DNA of 64,000 bases, taken from positions 62,001 through 126,000 of the forward strand of contig NZ_CP163424.1 in assembly GCF_041429795.1 (NCBI RefSeq), read 5' to 3'. Position 1 is the stretch's first letter. The number at the start of each line of letters is the position of its first letter. The notes beneath the pieces are model-generated. The model ran no database searches. It was given only the letters and a program-made list of their open reading frames with translations, and was not told the origin of the DNA. Origin of the DNA: Algimonas porphyrae (GTDB lineage: Bacteria > Pseudomonadota > Alphaproteobacteria > Caulobacterales > Maricaulaceae). Below, piece after piece: positions 27,274 through 35,179 of the stretch. The translations under genes and the position numbers were made by a program.

Positions 27274-29436
27274 CTATTCTTCTTCTGGGCTCGGATGGGC
27301 CGGGGCGCGCCGCAGCCGCATCAGATCGTCGGGTTCGCCGACCAGCGCCACGACATCACCGTCCATCAGTTCATTGTCGGCGGTAGCGATCATGGTCTTG
27401 TCCCCCCGTTCGATCAGCGCGACAACGACATCTCCCATCCCCGTCAGTTCGCCGACCGTCTTGCCCAACTGCGCCTTCAGGCGCGGCAGCTGGGCCACGG
27501 GAACATGCAGGAAGTGATCATCGCGGACAAGAACATCGTTGAGCTCGGCTTCCGACTGGGCCGACAGCCAGCGCCGCTCGAACCCTTCGCCTTGCACGAT
27601 TTCAGCCAAGTGTCCGGCAATCCGCATATCCAGCCCGGCGGGCTTGTCTGGCGACAGCAGCACCATCAGCGTATGCACATCGTCCTGATCGTCGAGCGCC
27701 ATCTCCAGACGGGCCTTGGGACCGAAGCGGAAAATGAACAGTTCCGGCTCCTTCACGCGGCTATCGACATAGCGCGTCAGCCGGACGCCGTCGCTGATCG
27801 GGCGGAAGTGCGGCTCGAAACTGGCCAGAACGGCACGGGTCGTTTCCGCATCGATATCGTAGCGGGCTTCGCCTTCCGTCGCCATCAGGGTTGATAACTG
27901 CTCGAAGTCATACCGCCCGTAGCGGAAATCCGTCACCAGAGAGCGTGCGATCACGGCCTCATAGGACAGGTTCTGAGCCTGCGTACGATCATTGATGATC
28001 GTCATCAGCTCATGCTCCAGCCCTTCATAGGCATTGCGTCCCAGACGTTCATGAACATGGAAGATCGCCCCGCGCCGGTCGACCCGTTTGGACGCATAGA
28101 AATTGTACCAGACGACACACAGGATCACCATCATCCCGGTAAAGGCGATCGCCATTGTTCCCATTTCGATGATCAGCCAGAAGCCGATCAGAATACCGGC
28201 AATCGGCATCCACGGATAGAGCGGCACCTTGAAACCGGGCTTGTAGGTCGAAATCCCGGATTCGCGCATCACCATGACGGCTGCGCAGACCAGCATGAAT
28301 AGTAGAAGCTGAAACGCCGAAGCCAGTTTGGCAACAGATGCTACATCGAAGATGGCGATGACGGCGATCATGAAGGCTACGGTCATCAGGATGGAGATGG
28401 TTGGGGTCTTGAAGCGACCAAGCTCCGCCAGCTTTTCAGGCACGAGCCGGTCTTTCGCCATGGCGTAGGGATAGCGCGACGCACTCATGATCCCTGCATT
28501 GCCCGTCGAGGCGAAGGCCGCGATCGCAGCGACGACAATCAATATGACGCCCAGATCGAACGGCCAGTCGCCCATGAAGACGCGGCCCGCATCGGCGATC
28601 GGCGTCAAGCTCCCGAACAGGGCTTCACCGGGCAGGATCTTGATCAGCACGACGGTGCCGAGCGTGTAGAGGATGGTGGCCGTGGCAAGGCTGAGCGTCA
28701 TGCCCAGTGGAATGTTGCGATCGGGGTTTTGCACTTCTTCGGCGACGGAGGCGACCTTGGTCAGGCCTGCATAGGAGACGAAGACCAGACCGATGGTGGA
28801 GACGAAACCGACAAAGCCGTTGCGGAAGAAATCACCGTAATTCGGATCGAACACGATCAGCGAGCCGTTCTTTTCCAGCGCGGCCTTGAGCCCCAGCAGG
28901 GTGAAGCCGACCAGAATGGCGACCAGCGTCGTCACCAGCACGCGCTGCAACGTCGTGGTTTCCTTGGCTCCGGCAATATTGACCGCCCCGAACGCCACAG
29001 CCAGAACCATGGCCGTGATCGAGAAGGGCAAGTCCAGATAGAGACCGAGATAGGCCCCCATCCCGACCAGGGCGAAAGCGGATTTGAACACGACCGCAAT
29101 CCAGGATCCCAGCCCCCCGATTGTGCCCATGAGCGGGCCCATGGCGCGGTCGAGGAAATAGTAGGTCCCCCCCGCCTTGGGCATGGCGGTCGACAGTTCC
29201 GCCATACAGTACATGGCCGGCATGATCAGGAAACCGGCAAAGAAATAGGCAAGAAAGACGGAGTTCCCCGTCGCCGCCGCCGCAATGCCGGGCAGCAGGA
29301 AAAGCCCTGAGCTGAACATGGCGCCAGTCGACATCGCATAGACGTCGAACAGCTTCAGATTCTTGGCGAGAGTCTTTTCCTCACCCGCATCGCCGGACGT
29401 ATCGGCGGGCTGGACTGTTTCCGCGAGAGTGGTCAT
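27274..29436 (-). CDS. APC superfamily permease with EIIA-like and RCK_C-like C-terminal domains
   Basis: 720 aa. Residues about 25-455 form a 12-helix amino acid-polyamine-organocation transporter (FDVYAMSTGAMFSSGLFLLPG, FAGFLIMPAMYCMAEL). A cytoplasmic region follows: residues about 560-645 resemble PTS EIIA type 2 (DDVHTLMVLLSPDKPAGLDM, RIAGHLAEIVQ) but the phosphorylatable histidine context is not evident, and about 655-715 resembles the RCK_C/TrkA_C ligand-binding domain (GDKTMIATADNELMDGDVVALVGEP). This suggests a transporter gated by nucleotide or ion binding. The substrate is unknown. Located between nhaA (33 bp upstream) and sbtA (14 bp downstream). Confidence 0.88.
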   Translation of the reverse strand: MTTLAETVQPADTSGDAGEEKTLAKNLKLFDVYAMSTGAMFSSGLFLLPGIAAAATGNSVFLAYFFAGFLIMPAMYCMAELSTAMPKAGGTYYFLDRAMGPLMGTIGGLGSWIAVVFKSAFALVGMGAYLGLYLDLPFSITAMVLAVAFGAVNIAGAKETTTLQRVLVTTLVAILVGFTLLGLKAALEKNGSLIVFDPNYGDFFRNGFVGFVSTIGLVFVSYAGLTKVASVAEEVQNPDRNIPLGMTLSLATATILYTLGTVVLIKILPGEALFGSLTPIADAGRVFMGDWPFDLGVILIVVAAIAAFASTGNAGIMSASRYPYAMAKDRLVPEKLAELGRFKTPTISILMTVAFMIAVIAIFDVASVAKLASAFQLLLFMLVCAAVMVMRESGISTYKPGFKVPLYPWMPIAGILIGFWLIIEMGTMAIAFTGMMVILCVVWYNFYASKRVDRRGAIFHVHERLGRNAYEGLEHELMTIINDRTQAQNLSYEAVIARSLVTDFRYGRYDFEQLSTLMATEGEARYDIDAETTRAVLASFEPHFRPISDGVRLTRYVDSRVKEPELFIFRFGPKARLEMALDDQDDVHTLMVLLSPDKPAGLDMRIAGHLAEIVQGEGFERRWLSAQSEAELNDVLVRDDHFLHVPVAQLPRLKAQLGKTVGELTGMGDVVVALIERGDKTMIATADNELMDGDVVALVGEPDDLMRLRRAPAHPSPEEE

Positions 29437-29469
29437 ATGGGCTCCTGACGCGGTGGTTACGCGAAATGT

Positions 29470-30771
29470 CTACGCGGGACCGCGCGATGAGGATGCTTTG
29501 ACGTCTTCGCTCAGATCCTCGACAGCGTCGATGATCGTGTCGTCATCCGTCGGGGCCGCCTTGCAGAACATGCGCAGCAGGAAGAAACCCAGCAGACCCG
29601 AAGCGATCGATCCCATCAGAACGCCCAGCCGGACGCCGTTGAGCAGTTCCGGATCGTCGAAGGCCAGCGTGCCGATGAAGAGCGACATGGTGAAACCCAC
29701 ACCGGTCAGGCAGGCGACGCCGTAGACCATCGGCCAGTTCGCGCCTTCCGGCAATTTGGCGAGCTTCAGCTTCACCGCCAGATAGGACAGCAGGAACACA
29801 CCGATCTGCTTACCGAAGAACAGACCCAGCGCGATGCCCAGTGGAATCGGCGACAACAGATCCGCAAAGGACAGGCCACCGAGCGAGACGCCCGCATTAG
29901 CGAAGGCAAACAGAGGCAGGATCAGGAAAGCGACCCAGATATGCAGCCCGTGTTCGGCCCGACTGAGCGGTGACGGCGTTTCGGGATCAGGGCGAGCCAG
30001 CGGGATCGCCAGAGCCGTGATGACGCCGGCCAGTGTCGCATGGACGCCAGACTTCAGAACAGCAGCCCAGACGAACACGCCGATCAGCGCATAGGGCAGG
30101 ATACGCATGACCCGCATCCGGTTCAGAGCAAACAGGGCCACGGTGCCGATCGCCGCCCAGGACAGGGCGATCAGACTGAGATTTTCCGTATAGAACAGCG
30201 CAATGATGATGATCGCCGCCAGATCGTCGATAATGGCAACCGCCAGCAGAAAGATTTTCAACGAAGCCGGAACGCGCGGGCCCAGCAGCGCAATAATGCC
30301 GAGCGCAAAGGCGATGTCCGTCGCCGCCGGGATGGCCCAGCCATCGATCGTCACCGGGTTGGAATAGTTGAAGGCGAGGTAGACCAGCGCGGGCGCCACG
30401 ATCCCGCCGACAGCGGCGAAGAGCGGCAGAGAGGCCTTGTCCATGGACGACAATTCGCCGTCCAGCACTTCACGTTTAATCTCAAGCCCGACCAGGAAGA
30501 AGAAGATCGCCATCAGCCCGTCATTGATCCAGAGCAGGAACGGCTTCTGAATGATGAAGTCACCGAACTGGACCTTTACCGTCGTGTCGAGAATGCCCGT
30601 ATAGCCGGATGAGAGCAGCGAATTATTCGCGATGAGCGCCAGAAGCGCCATGAACATCAGCACGATACCGCCCGACGCTTCCATATGGATGAAATCCATC
30701 GCCCGTTCACGGATGGAGCGCGGTGCGTAACGCCCCGGCCCCGGTTTTCTGGCTTGTGCGGATTCAGTCAT
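29470..30771 (-). CDS. nhaA: Na+/H+ antiporter NhaA
   Basis: Exchanges two protons for one sodium ion and controls cytoplasmic pH and sodium. The 433-aa protein shows NhaA hallmarks: INDGLMAIFFFLVGLEIKREVL near residue 85, PAATDIAFALGI and AVAIIDDLAAIIIIALFYT with the transport Asp pair near residues 175-185, and the C-terminal ACLTGVGFTMSLFIGTLAF. The first 30 residues are a charged cytoplasmic extension. It is first in the minus-strand run nhaA-APC-sbtA-sbtB, so sodium extrusion and sodium-driven bicarbonate uptake are probably coupled. Confidence 0.96.
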   Translation of the reverse strand: MTESAQARKPGPGRYAPRSIRERAMDFIHMEASGGIVLMFMALLALIANNSLLSSGYTGILDTTVKVQFGDFIIQKPFLLWINDGLMAIFFFLVGLEIKREVLDGELSSMDKASLPLFAAVGGIVAPALVYLAFNYSNPVTIDGWAIPAATDIAFALGIIALLGPRVPASLKIFLLAVAIIDDLAAIIIIALFYTENLSLIALSWAAIGTVALFALNRMRVMRILPYALIGVFVWAAVLKSGVHATLAGVITALAIPLARPDPETPSPLSRAEHGLHIWVAFLILPLFAFANAGVSLGGLSFADLLSPIPLGIALGLFFGKQIGVFLLSYLAVKLKLAKLPEGANWPMVYGVACLTGVGFTMSLFIGTLAFDDPELLNGVRLGVLMGSIASGLLGFFLLRMFCKAAPTDDDTIIDAVEDLSEDVKASSSRGPA

Positions 30772-31095
30772 TTTGCTCTCGCTTATGGCGAAAAGTTATC
30801 ATGAGCCGCCTAATCGATACGGGCGTCAGGCGAAACACGAAACTTAACGAATGTTGTCGAATATCGAGGAAATGACCCGGCTCTTGCTCCGGGTCAAAAC
30901 TCTGTCTCCCAGATCGAATGTGTCGCGCTGACCCGCATCCGTCCCGAAAAGAAACCGCGCCCGGAAGGGGACCGGGCGCGGCCTGGGGATACCATAGGGA
31001 TATAAGGGTGGCGGATAGGCCGTTAGGGCGACCCATCCACCATTCGTTTCAGTGCGACCGTCCGCTCAGATACGGTCTGTTCAGATGCCCTCTGC
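30772..31095. other. Region between nhaA and the small-gene pair
   Basis: About 324 bp without a supported gene. It holds a GACCCGG-N8-CCGGGTC hairpin at 30874-30895 and the GC-rich terminator hairpin of the small-gene pair at 30954-30980. The nhaA promoter should lie between 30772 and about 30870 on the minus strand; no clear -35/-10 was seen. Confidence 0.5.
30945..30980 (-). terminator. Rho-independent terminator of the small-gene pair
   Basis: Perfect 10-bp stem CCGCGCCCGG (30954-30963) / CCGGGCGCGG (30971-30980) with a 7-nt loop. On the minus strand it is followed by TTTCTTTT (30953 to 30946). It lies 115 bp beyond the stop of the 28-aa gene and marks a short transcript ending before nhaA. 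Confidence 0.82.
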
Positions 31096-31182
31096 TCAGG
31101 CCGCAGCACCGATCAGCATGACCAGACCGACAAGCGTCAGTTCGGCGCGGCCTTTCCAGAGTGCGGAACGGATACGGCTCAT
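31096..31182 (-). CDS. 28-aa small membrane protein
   Basis: Too short for usual gene callers. A perfect Shine-Dalgarno AAGGAG lies 6 nt before ATG 31180-31182. The product has a basic N-terminus (MSRIRSALWKGRAEL) and a hydrophobic C-terminal half (TLVGLVMLIGAAA), suggesting a single short membrane segment. The Shine-Dalgarno overlaps the stop codon of the preceding 55-aa gene (TAAGGAG), so the two are probably translationally coupled. The unit ends in its own terminator and diverges from an OxyR-like regulator. No known family is recognised; the function is unknown. Confidence 0.6.
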   Translation of the reverse strand: MSRIRSALWKGRAELTLVGLVMLIGAAA

Positions 31183-31192
31183 TGCGAACTCC

Positions 31193-31360
31193 TTATCGCC
31201 ACGTGCGATGAACGAACGGGTCACGGTTCAGGGCGTTGATGGGCGAAGGCTCCGTCACACGAATGGGAATGCGTGCTGGAATGACTTCGCCCGCCGGACA
31301 GAAAGAACCGATCGCCTCAGTCAATTTTTGAAATCGGACAAACGGCATCAGCCGGAACAT
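31193..31360 (-). CDS. 55-aa small protein of unknown function
   Basis: ATG 31358-31360 is preceded by a perfect Shine-Dalgarno AAGGAG with 6-nt spacing. The 55-aa product is basic with one cysteine (GSFCPAGEVIPARIP); it has no signal peptide or clear membrane helix. Its TAA stop overlaps the Shine-Dalgarno of the 28-aa gene. An in-frame upstream ATG at 31381 would place that Shine-Dalgarno inside the gene and is rejected. The gene is the first of a short transcript divergent from the LysR regulator at 31451, a classical layout for a regulator and its target. The family is unknown. Confidence 0.6.
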   Translation of the reverse strand: MFRLMPFVRFQKLTEAIGSFCPAGEVIPARIPIRVTEPSPINALNRDPFVHRTWR

Positions 31361-31450
31361 TTTCAACTCCTTGGGTCTCATTCATTGAAATAGGGATCAG
31401 ATGACGTTAGGGAAAAGATAAGTATCGAATAGATTTTATAGTCAGACCCT
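31361..31450. promoter_or_regulatory. Divergent promoter region between small genes and OxyR-like regulator
   Basis: 90-bp AT-rich spacer between two divergent start codons. It contains the related motifs ATAG (31430-31433 and 31438-31441) within GAATAGATTTTATAGTC; ATAG/CTAT half-sites resemble LysR/OxyR binding elements. The regulator's own start has no obvious Shine-Dalgarno and may be leaderless or weakly translated. Which elements are the -35 and -10 boxes could not be decided by eye. Confidence 0.55.
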
Positions 31451-32395
31451 ATGAAACCCACTTTGCGGCAATTGCAATATCTTGTGGCCATCGACGAAGC
31501 CGGCACGTTTTCCGGCGCAGCGAAGCTCGCCCATGTGTCGCAACCCAGCCTGTCGACGCAGCTGCGCGATATGGAAGACGTGCTCGGAACCACCCTGGTC
31601 GAGCGCGGCCGCGGCGGCGCGCCGCTGACCCCGATCGGGCTCGAACTGGCCGGACGGGCGCGGATCATATTACGCGACATGGACGCGTTCCGGACACTGG
31701 CGCGCGAGGCCGGGCAGACATTGGCAGGCCGGATCCGGCTCGGCACGCTGCCCTCGATCGGGCCCTATCTGCTGCCGATCGCGGTGCGTCGCCTGCACCG
31801 TCTCTATCCGGATCTGCGCATCGTGGTGCGGGAAGAGCGCACGCTGGATCTTCAGACCCATCTCGAAGATGGGCGTCTGGATGTCGTCATTTCTACCCCG
31901 GAGGATCACGCAGCTATGCGGCACATGAAGCTGTTCCGCGAGAAGCTCTATATCGGTGTCGCGCCGGATGATCCTCTGGCGCAGGATAAAGGGCCCGTCA
32001 GCCTGCATGATTTGTCGGGCCGCGATCTGCTGACGCTCGGCTATGGTCACAAATTATCGGTTGTCGTCGGACGCATCGCCGAGATCGCCGGGGCTCAGAT
32101 CAGTTCGGAATATGAAGGAACCAGTCTCGACGCCGTGCGCCAGATGGCGGCCATGGGTGGATCTGTCGCTATCCTCCCCAGTCTCTATACGCGCTCCGAA
32201 GCGCGTGATGATCCGGGACTCGTCATTCGCCGCATCGATGCCGGCGAAGCCCTGCGCGATATTTCCCTGATCTGGCGGCCGACATCGCCCCTGTCCGCCA
32301 AGTTCCAGACCATCGGCCATATCCTGTCCAGCGCCGCGGAAGATCTGCTGCTGACCGACTCAGGCCTGCCGGATGATCCGGCCGTGATCGCCTAA
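31451..32395 (+). CDS. LysR-type regulator, OxyR-like but without cysteine
   Basis: 314 aa. The N-terminal winged helix-turn-helix is at about 1-65 (LRQLQYLVAIDEAGTFSGAA, HVSQPSLSTQLRDMEDVLG), followed by a linker and a periplasmic-binding-protein-like effector domain whose motifs (GTLPSIGPYLLP, LDVVISTPEDH) are close to OxyR. The segment where OxyR has its peroxide-sensing Cys199 reads LTLGYGHKLSVVV, and the whole protein contains no cysteine, so it cannot sense peroxide by disulfide formation. It probably responds to a small-molecule ligand. Likely targets are the divergent small genes and itself. Confidence 0.88.
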   Translation: MKPTLRQLQYLVAIDEAGTFSGAAKLAHVSQPSLSTQLRDMEDVLGTTLVERGRGGAPLTPIGLELAGRARIILRDMDAFRTLAREAGQTLAGRIRLGTLPSIGPYLLPIAVRRLHRLYPDLRIVVREERTLDLQTHLEDGRLDVVISTPEDHAAMRHMKLFREKLYIGVAPDDPLAQDKGPVSLHDLSGRDLLTLGYGHKLSVVVGRIAEIAGAQISSEYEGTSLDAVRQMAAMGGSVAILPSLYTRSEARDDPGLVIRRIDAGEALRDISLIWRPTSPLSAKFQTIGHILSSAAEDLLLTDSGLPDDPAVIA

Positions 32396-32490
32396 CGCAA
32401 AACCTATACGCCCTATAACTTGGCAAGTCGAAATCTGCGAAACATTATAGGCGTTCCATATATCTGCTGATCCCTGCAAGGAGACCCATT

Positions 32491-34056
32491 ATGACAAATC
32501 CATTCCGCGTCGCCAGTTTCGCGGTCGCGCTCGCGCTCACCACGGCTCCCGCCGCACTGGCCGCTGACAGTGTCGGGTTCGTGACACTGGCGCAGGTCGA
32601 TGCCGATAATGTAGCGCTGTTTGTCGATACTGAGACGACCTTGCCCGATGTCGGCGCGCTGATGAACGACACCGATATCGCCGCGTTGAAGCGGGCCATG
32701 GCCGGGTCCGGTTTTGACGGTACGTTCGGCGCGCAGAAAACCTTTTACGGGATCGGCACTTTCAAGGCGGTCACCGTGATCGGGACCGGTGACGAGCCGC
32801 TATCCCGCCGTCAGCTGCATGATCTGGGCGGCCATACTTCGAACGTTCCGGGTGATGAGACATTGGCAGTCATTCTGGGCGAGCTTGATACGACTGCCAC
32901 GCGCCCCGGCGCGGAAATCGCGCTCGGCTACGGCCTCGGTGACTATTCGTTCCGGACCTACAAAACAGGGATGACAGGCGTGAAAGGCGAGGTCTCCCCG
33001 CCCAATGACGACCGCAAGGTCATGATCGTCGGTACGGATGCCGACGCCGACAGGGCCATGATGGAGCGCGACTATGATGCGCTCGTGGCGGGCGTGACCC
33101 TGACCCGCGACATGGGCACGGAGCCCGGCATGGCGATCTATCCGGAATCCTTCGTCAGCCGTGTGCGCGCCGAAGCGCGGGGCATATCCAATCTGCGCGT
33201 CACGGTCCTGGAATTGCGCGATTTGCAACGTGAAGGCATGGGCGGCATTCTGGGCGTCGGCCAAGGCTCGGTCCATGATCCGCGTCTGATGATCCTGGAC
33301 TATCGCGGCGGCGATGCAGGCGACGCCCCGATCGCGCTTGTCGGCAAGGGCATCACGTTTGACACGGGCGGTATCAGCCTGAAACCTAATACGGGCCAGT
33401 GGCTGATGAAGTCGGATCTGTCGGGCGCGGCAGCCGTCGCAGGGACCGTGTTGGCCACGGCCAAGCGCGGGGCCGATGTGAATGTCGTCGGCGTGATGCC
33501 GCTGGCCGAGAATATGCCGGGCAGTCGTGCCATTCGTCCGGGGGATGTGCTAACCACCTATAATGGCACGACCATCGAGGTGATGAGCACGGATGCGGAA
33601 GGCCGCCTCCTGCTGGCCGACGCCGTGGCCTATGCGCAGGACAAATATGATCCCGAACTACTGATCAATATCGCAACGCTGACGGGCTCTGCCGCTCGTG
33701 CCATGGGCGATGAATATGGTGCCATGATCACGCGCGACTGGGATCTGGCAGAGACCATGATGGATGTGGGCGCGCGCGCGGGCGAGGATGTCTGGCCGCT
33801 GCCGCTGCATCCGAACCATTTCAAGCAGATCCATTCCGATATTGCCGACATCAAGTCGACAGCCGGCAACCCCGGTGCATCGATCGGGGCCGCCGTTGTC
33901 GGCACATTTGTCGATGACGATCAGCCCTGGGTCCATCTGGATATTGCCGGTGTCGACTGGCTGGATAGCGGGACGCCGACAACGCCCAAGGGCCATGCCG
34001 GCTGGGGCGTGCGCTTCATGGACCAGGTGATCCGGGACCATGAGGCCGGCAAGTAG
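32491..34056 (+). CDS. Exported leucyl aminopeptidase (M17)
   Basis: 521 aa. The Sec signal peptide (VASFAVALALTTAPAALA) is unusual for M17 enzymes, which are mostly cytoplasmic, so this one is predicted to act in the periplasm. The C-terminal catalytic domain has VGKGITFDTGGISLKP near residue 285, with the Lys and Asp metal ligands, and the M17 signature VMSTDAEGRLLLADAV near 365 with the Asp/Glu ligands and the catalytic Arg. An N-terminal M17-type domain precedes it. The start follows an AAGGAG Shine-Dalgarno. It is downstream of the LysR gene, with the AT-rich palindromic segment CGCCCTATAA...TTATAGGCG in between (about 32409-32455). Confidence 0.92.
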   Translation: MTNPFRVASFAVALALTTAPAALAADSVGFVTLAQVDADNVALFVDTETTLPDVGALMNDTDIAALKRAMAGSGFDGTFGAQKTFYGIGTFKAVTVIGTGDEPLSRRQLHDLGGHTSNVPGDETLAVILGELDTTATRPGAEIALGYGLGDYSFRTYKTGMTGVKGEVSPPNDDRKVMIVGTDADADRAMMERDYDALVAGVTLTRDMGTEPGMAIYPESFVSRVRAEARGISNLRVTVLELRDLQREGMGGILGVGQGSVHDPRLMILDYRGGDAGDAPIALVGKGITFDTGGISLKPNTGQWLMKSDLSGAAAVAGTVLATAKRGADVNVVGVMPLAENMPGSRAIRPGDVLTTYNGTTIEVMSTDAEGRLLLADAVAYAQDKYDPELLINIATLTGSAARAMGDEYGAMITRDWDLAETMMDVGARAGEDVWPLPLHPNHFKQIHSDIADIKSTAGNPGASIGAAVVGTFVDDDQPWVHLDIAGVDWLDSGTPTTPKGHAGWGVRFMDQVIRDHEAGK

Positions 34057-34174
34057 GCGCCCCGTCACGACATGGATAAAGTCAATCGGTTCCGGCCGGT
34101 TGACCCTTTGAACAGGCGCGGCGCGGGCCGCCCTAAGGGTTATTTTAACCGACCGCCTTCATGGTCCCTGCACC

Positions 34175-35134
34175 ATGTTCGCCCGATGCACCATTCTTGC
34201 CGCCCTGATCGCGGCTGGCAGCGCTGGAACCGCGCAGGCCAGGATCGATTGCGACAGTATCGATGCGGTCTGGAATTCGGCGGCGATCGTGCGACAGCTG
34301 CAGACCAGTACCGACGACGTCATCTATCAGCGTAACCTGCTGCGCCTGGAAATGCTGATTGCCGAAATGAGCCAACCCAATAATCCGCTAGGCGGCGCCG
34401 CGCCGGAAGATCAGGCTAAGATCGGCGAATATGCCGTCACGCTCGAAGCGGCACTGGCCGCTGCCAGAAGCGGGCGCCGCGACATGGCATCGACCCTGTT
34501 CGGCAACAGCCTCAGCCCCGCCTTCGCCCGCAGTCTGGCAACGCTGGATGAGGACGGCGACTGCAGCCAAGTCGAATTCGACTCCACCTTTCAGGCCGAT
34601 CAGTTCATGGCGGCCACGCCGATGGCGGGGGATGACAATATTCGCGAGATCAAGCTGACGCCCGGCTCGCTGGCCGGATCGGGCGAGGCGCTGGCAGACC
34701 AGCAGCGCACACTGCCTTCCGTGGATGGCTATCAGGGACCGCGATTCCGCCCAGGCGTTCTGTTCAAGGGCGACCTCGCCGTGTTTTTCGGCATGATCCT
34801 CGCTCTGCTGGCGCTGCCGGCCTTCATCTATTGGCGGCGCTGGGCGGCCAACTATCAGACCCGCGAAGCCCGGCGCGTCCTGCAGAGCCCGGCCAGCGTC
34901 CTTCTTGATCAGACGCGACGCGACATGATCATCGTCGACATTTCGATGAATGGCATGAAGCTCGACCATGGCGGCGCGATCAACTCCCATAAACGGCTGA
35001 ACGTCCAACTCGCAGGTCGCTGGATCCTCGGCCATATACGCTGGCAGAATGCCAGCTATGCCGGAATCCAGTTCGACCGACCGATCGATCCCGACACGTT
35101 GAGTGCCGTTATGGGAGCCGGTCAAAACGCCTGA
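34175..35134 (+). CDS. Membrane protein with periplasmic N-terminus and cytoplasmic PilZ-like domain
   Basis: 319 aa. A signal peptide (CTILAALIAAGSAGTAQA) is followed by a ~180-residue periplasmic region containing two cysteines (IDCDS and GDCSQ), one transmembrane helix at about 203-219 (LAVFFGMILALLALPAFIYW), and a C-terminal PilZ-like domain. The latter keeps the c-di-GMP motifs REARR (RxxxR) and DISMNG (DxSxxG), so it may bind c-di-GMP in the cytoplasm and report to the periplasm. The partner and output are unknown. A GGTTATTTTAACC dyad (34138-34150) lies 25 bp upstream of the start. Confidence 0.75.
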   Translation: MFARCTILAALIAAGSAGTAQARIDCDSIDAVWNSAAIVRQLQTSTDDVIYQRNLLRLEMLIAEMSQPNNPLGGAAPEDQAKIGEYAVTLEAALAAARSGRRDMASTLFGNSLSPAFARSLATLDEDGDCSQVEFDSTFQADQFMAATPMAGDDNIREIKLTPGSLAGSGEALADQQRTLPSVDGYQGPRFRPGVLFKGDLAVFFGMILALLALPAFIYWRRWAANYQTREARRVLQSPASVLLDQTRRDMIIVDISMNGMKLDHGGAINSHKRLNVQLAGRWILGHIRWQNASYAGIQFDRPIDPDTLSAVMGAGQNA

Positions 35135-35179
35135 CTGTCAGGGCAGCATGGCGGGTTCCCGATGAGTGGCGTGACCGGC

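Noticed and set aside
30764-31036. 90-codon minus-strand frame overlapping the start of nhaA and the terminator hairpin
   Set aside because: It runs through the GC-rich hairpin, has proline- and glycine-rich composition and no Shine-Dalgarno; the hairpin explains the sequence better.
31052-31393. 113-codon plus-strand frame opposite the two small genes
   Set aside because: No Shine-Dalgarno and no hydrophobic or domain pattern; the minus-strand small genes have perfect Shine-Dalgarno sequences and a terminator.
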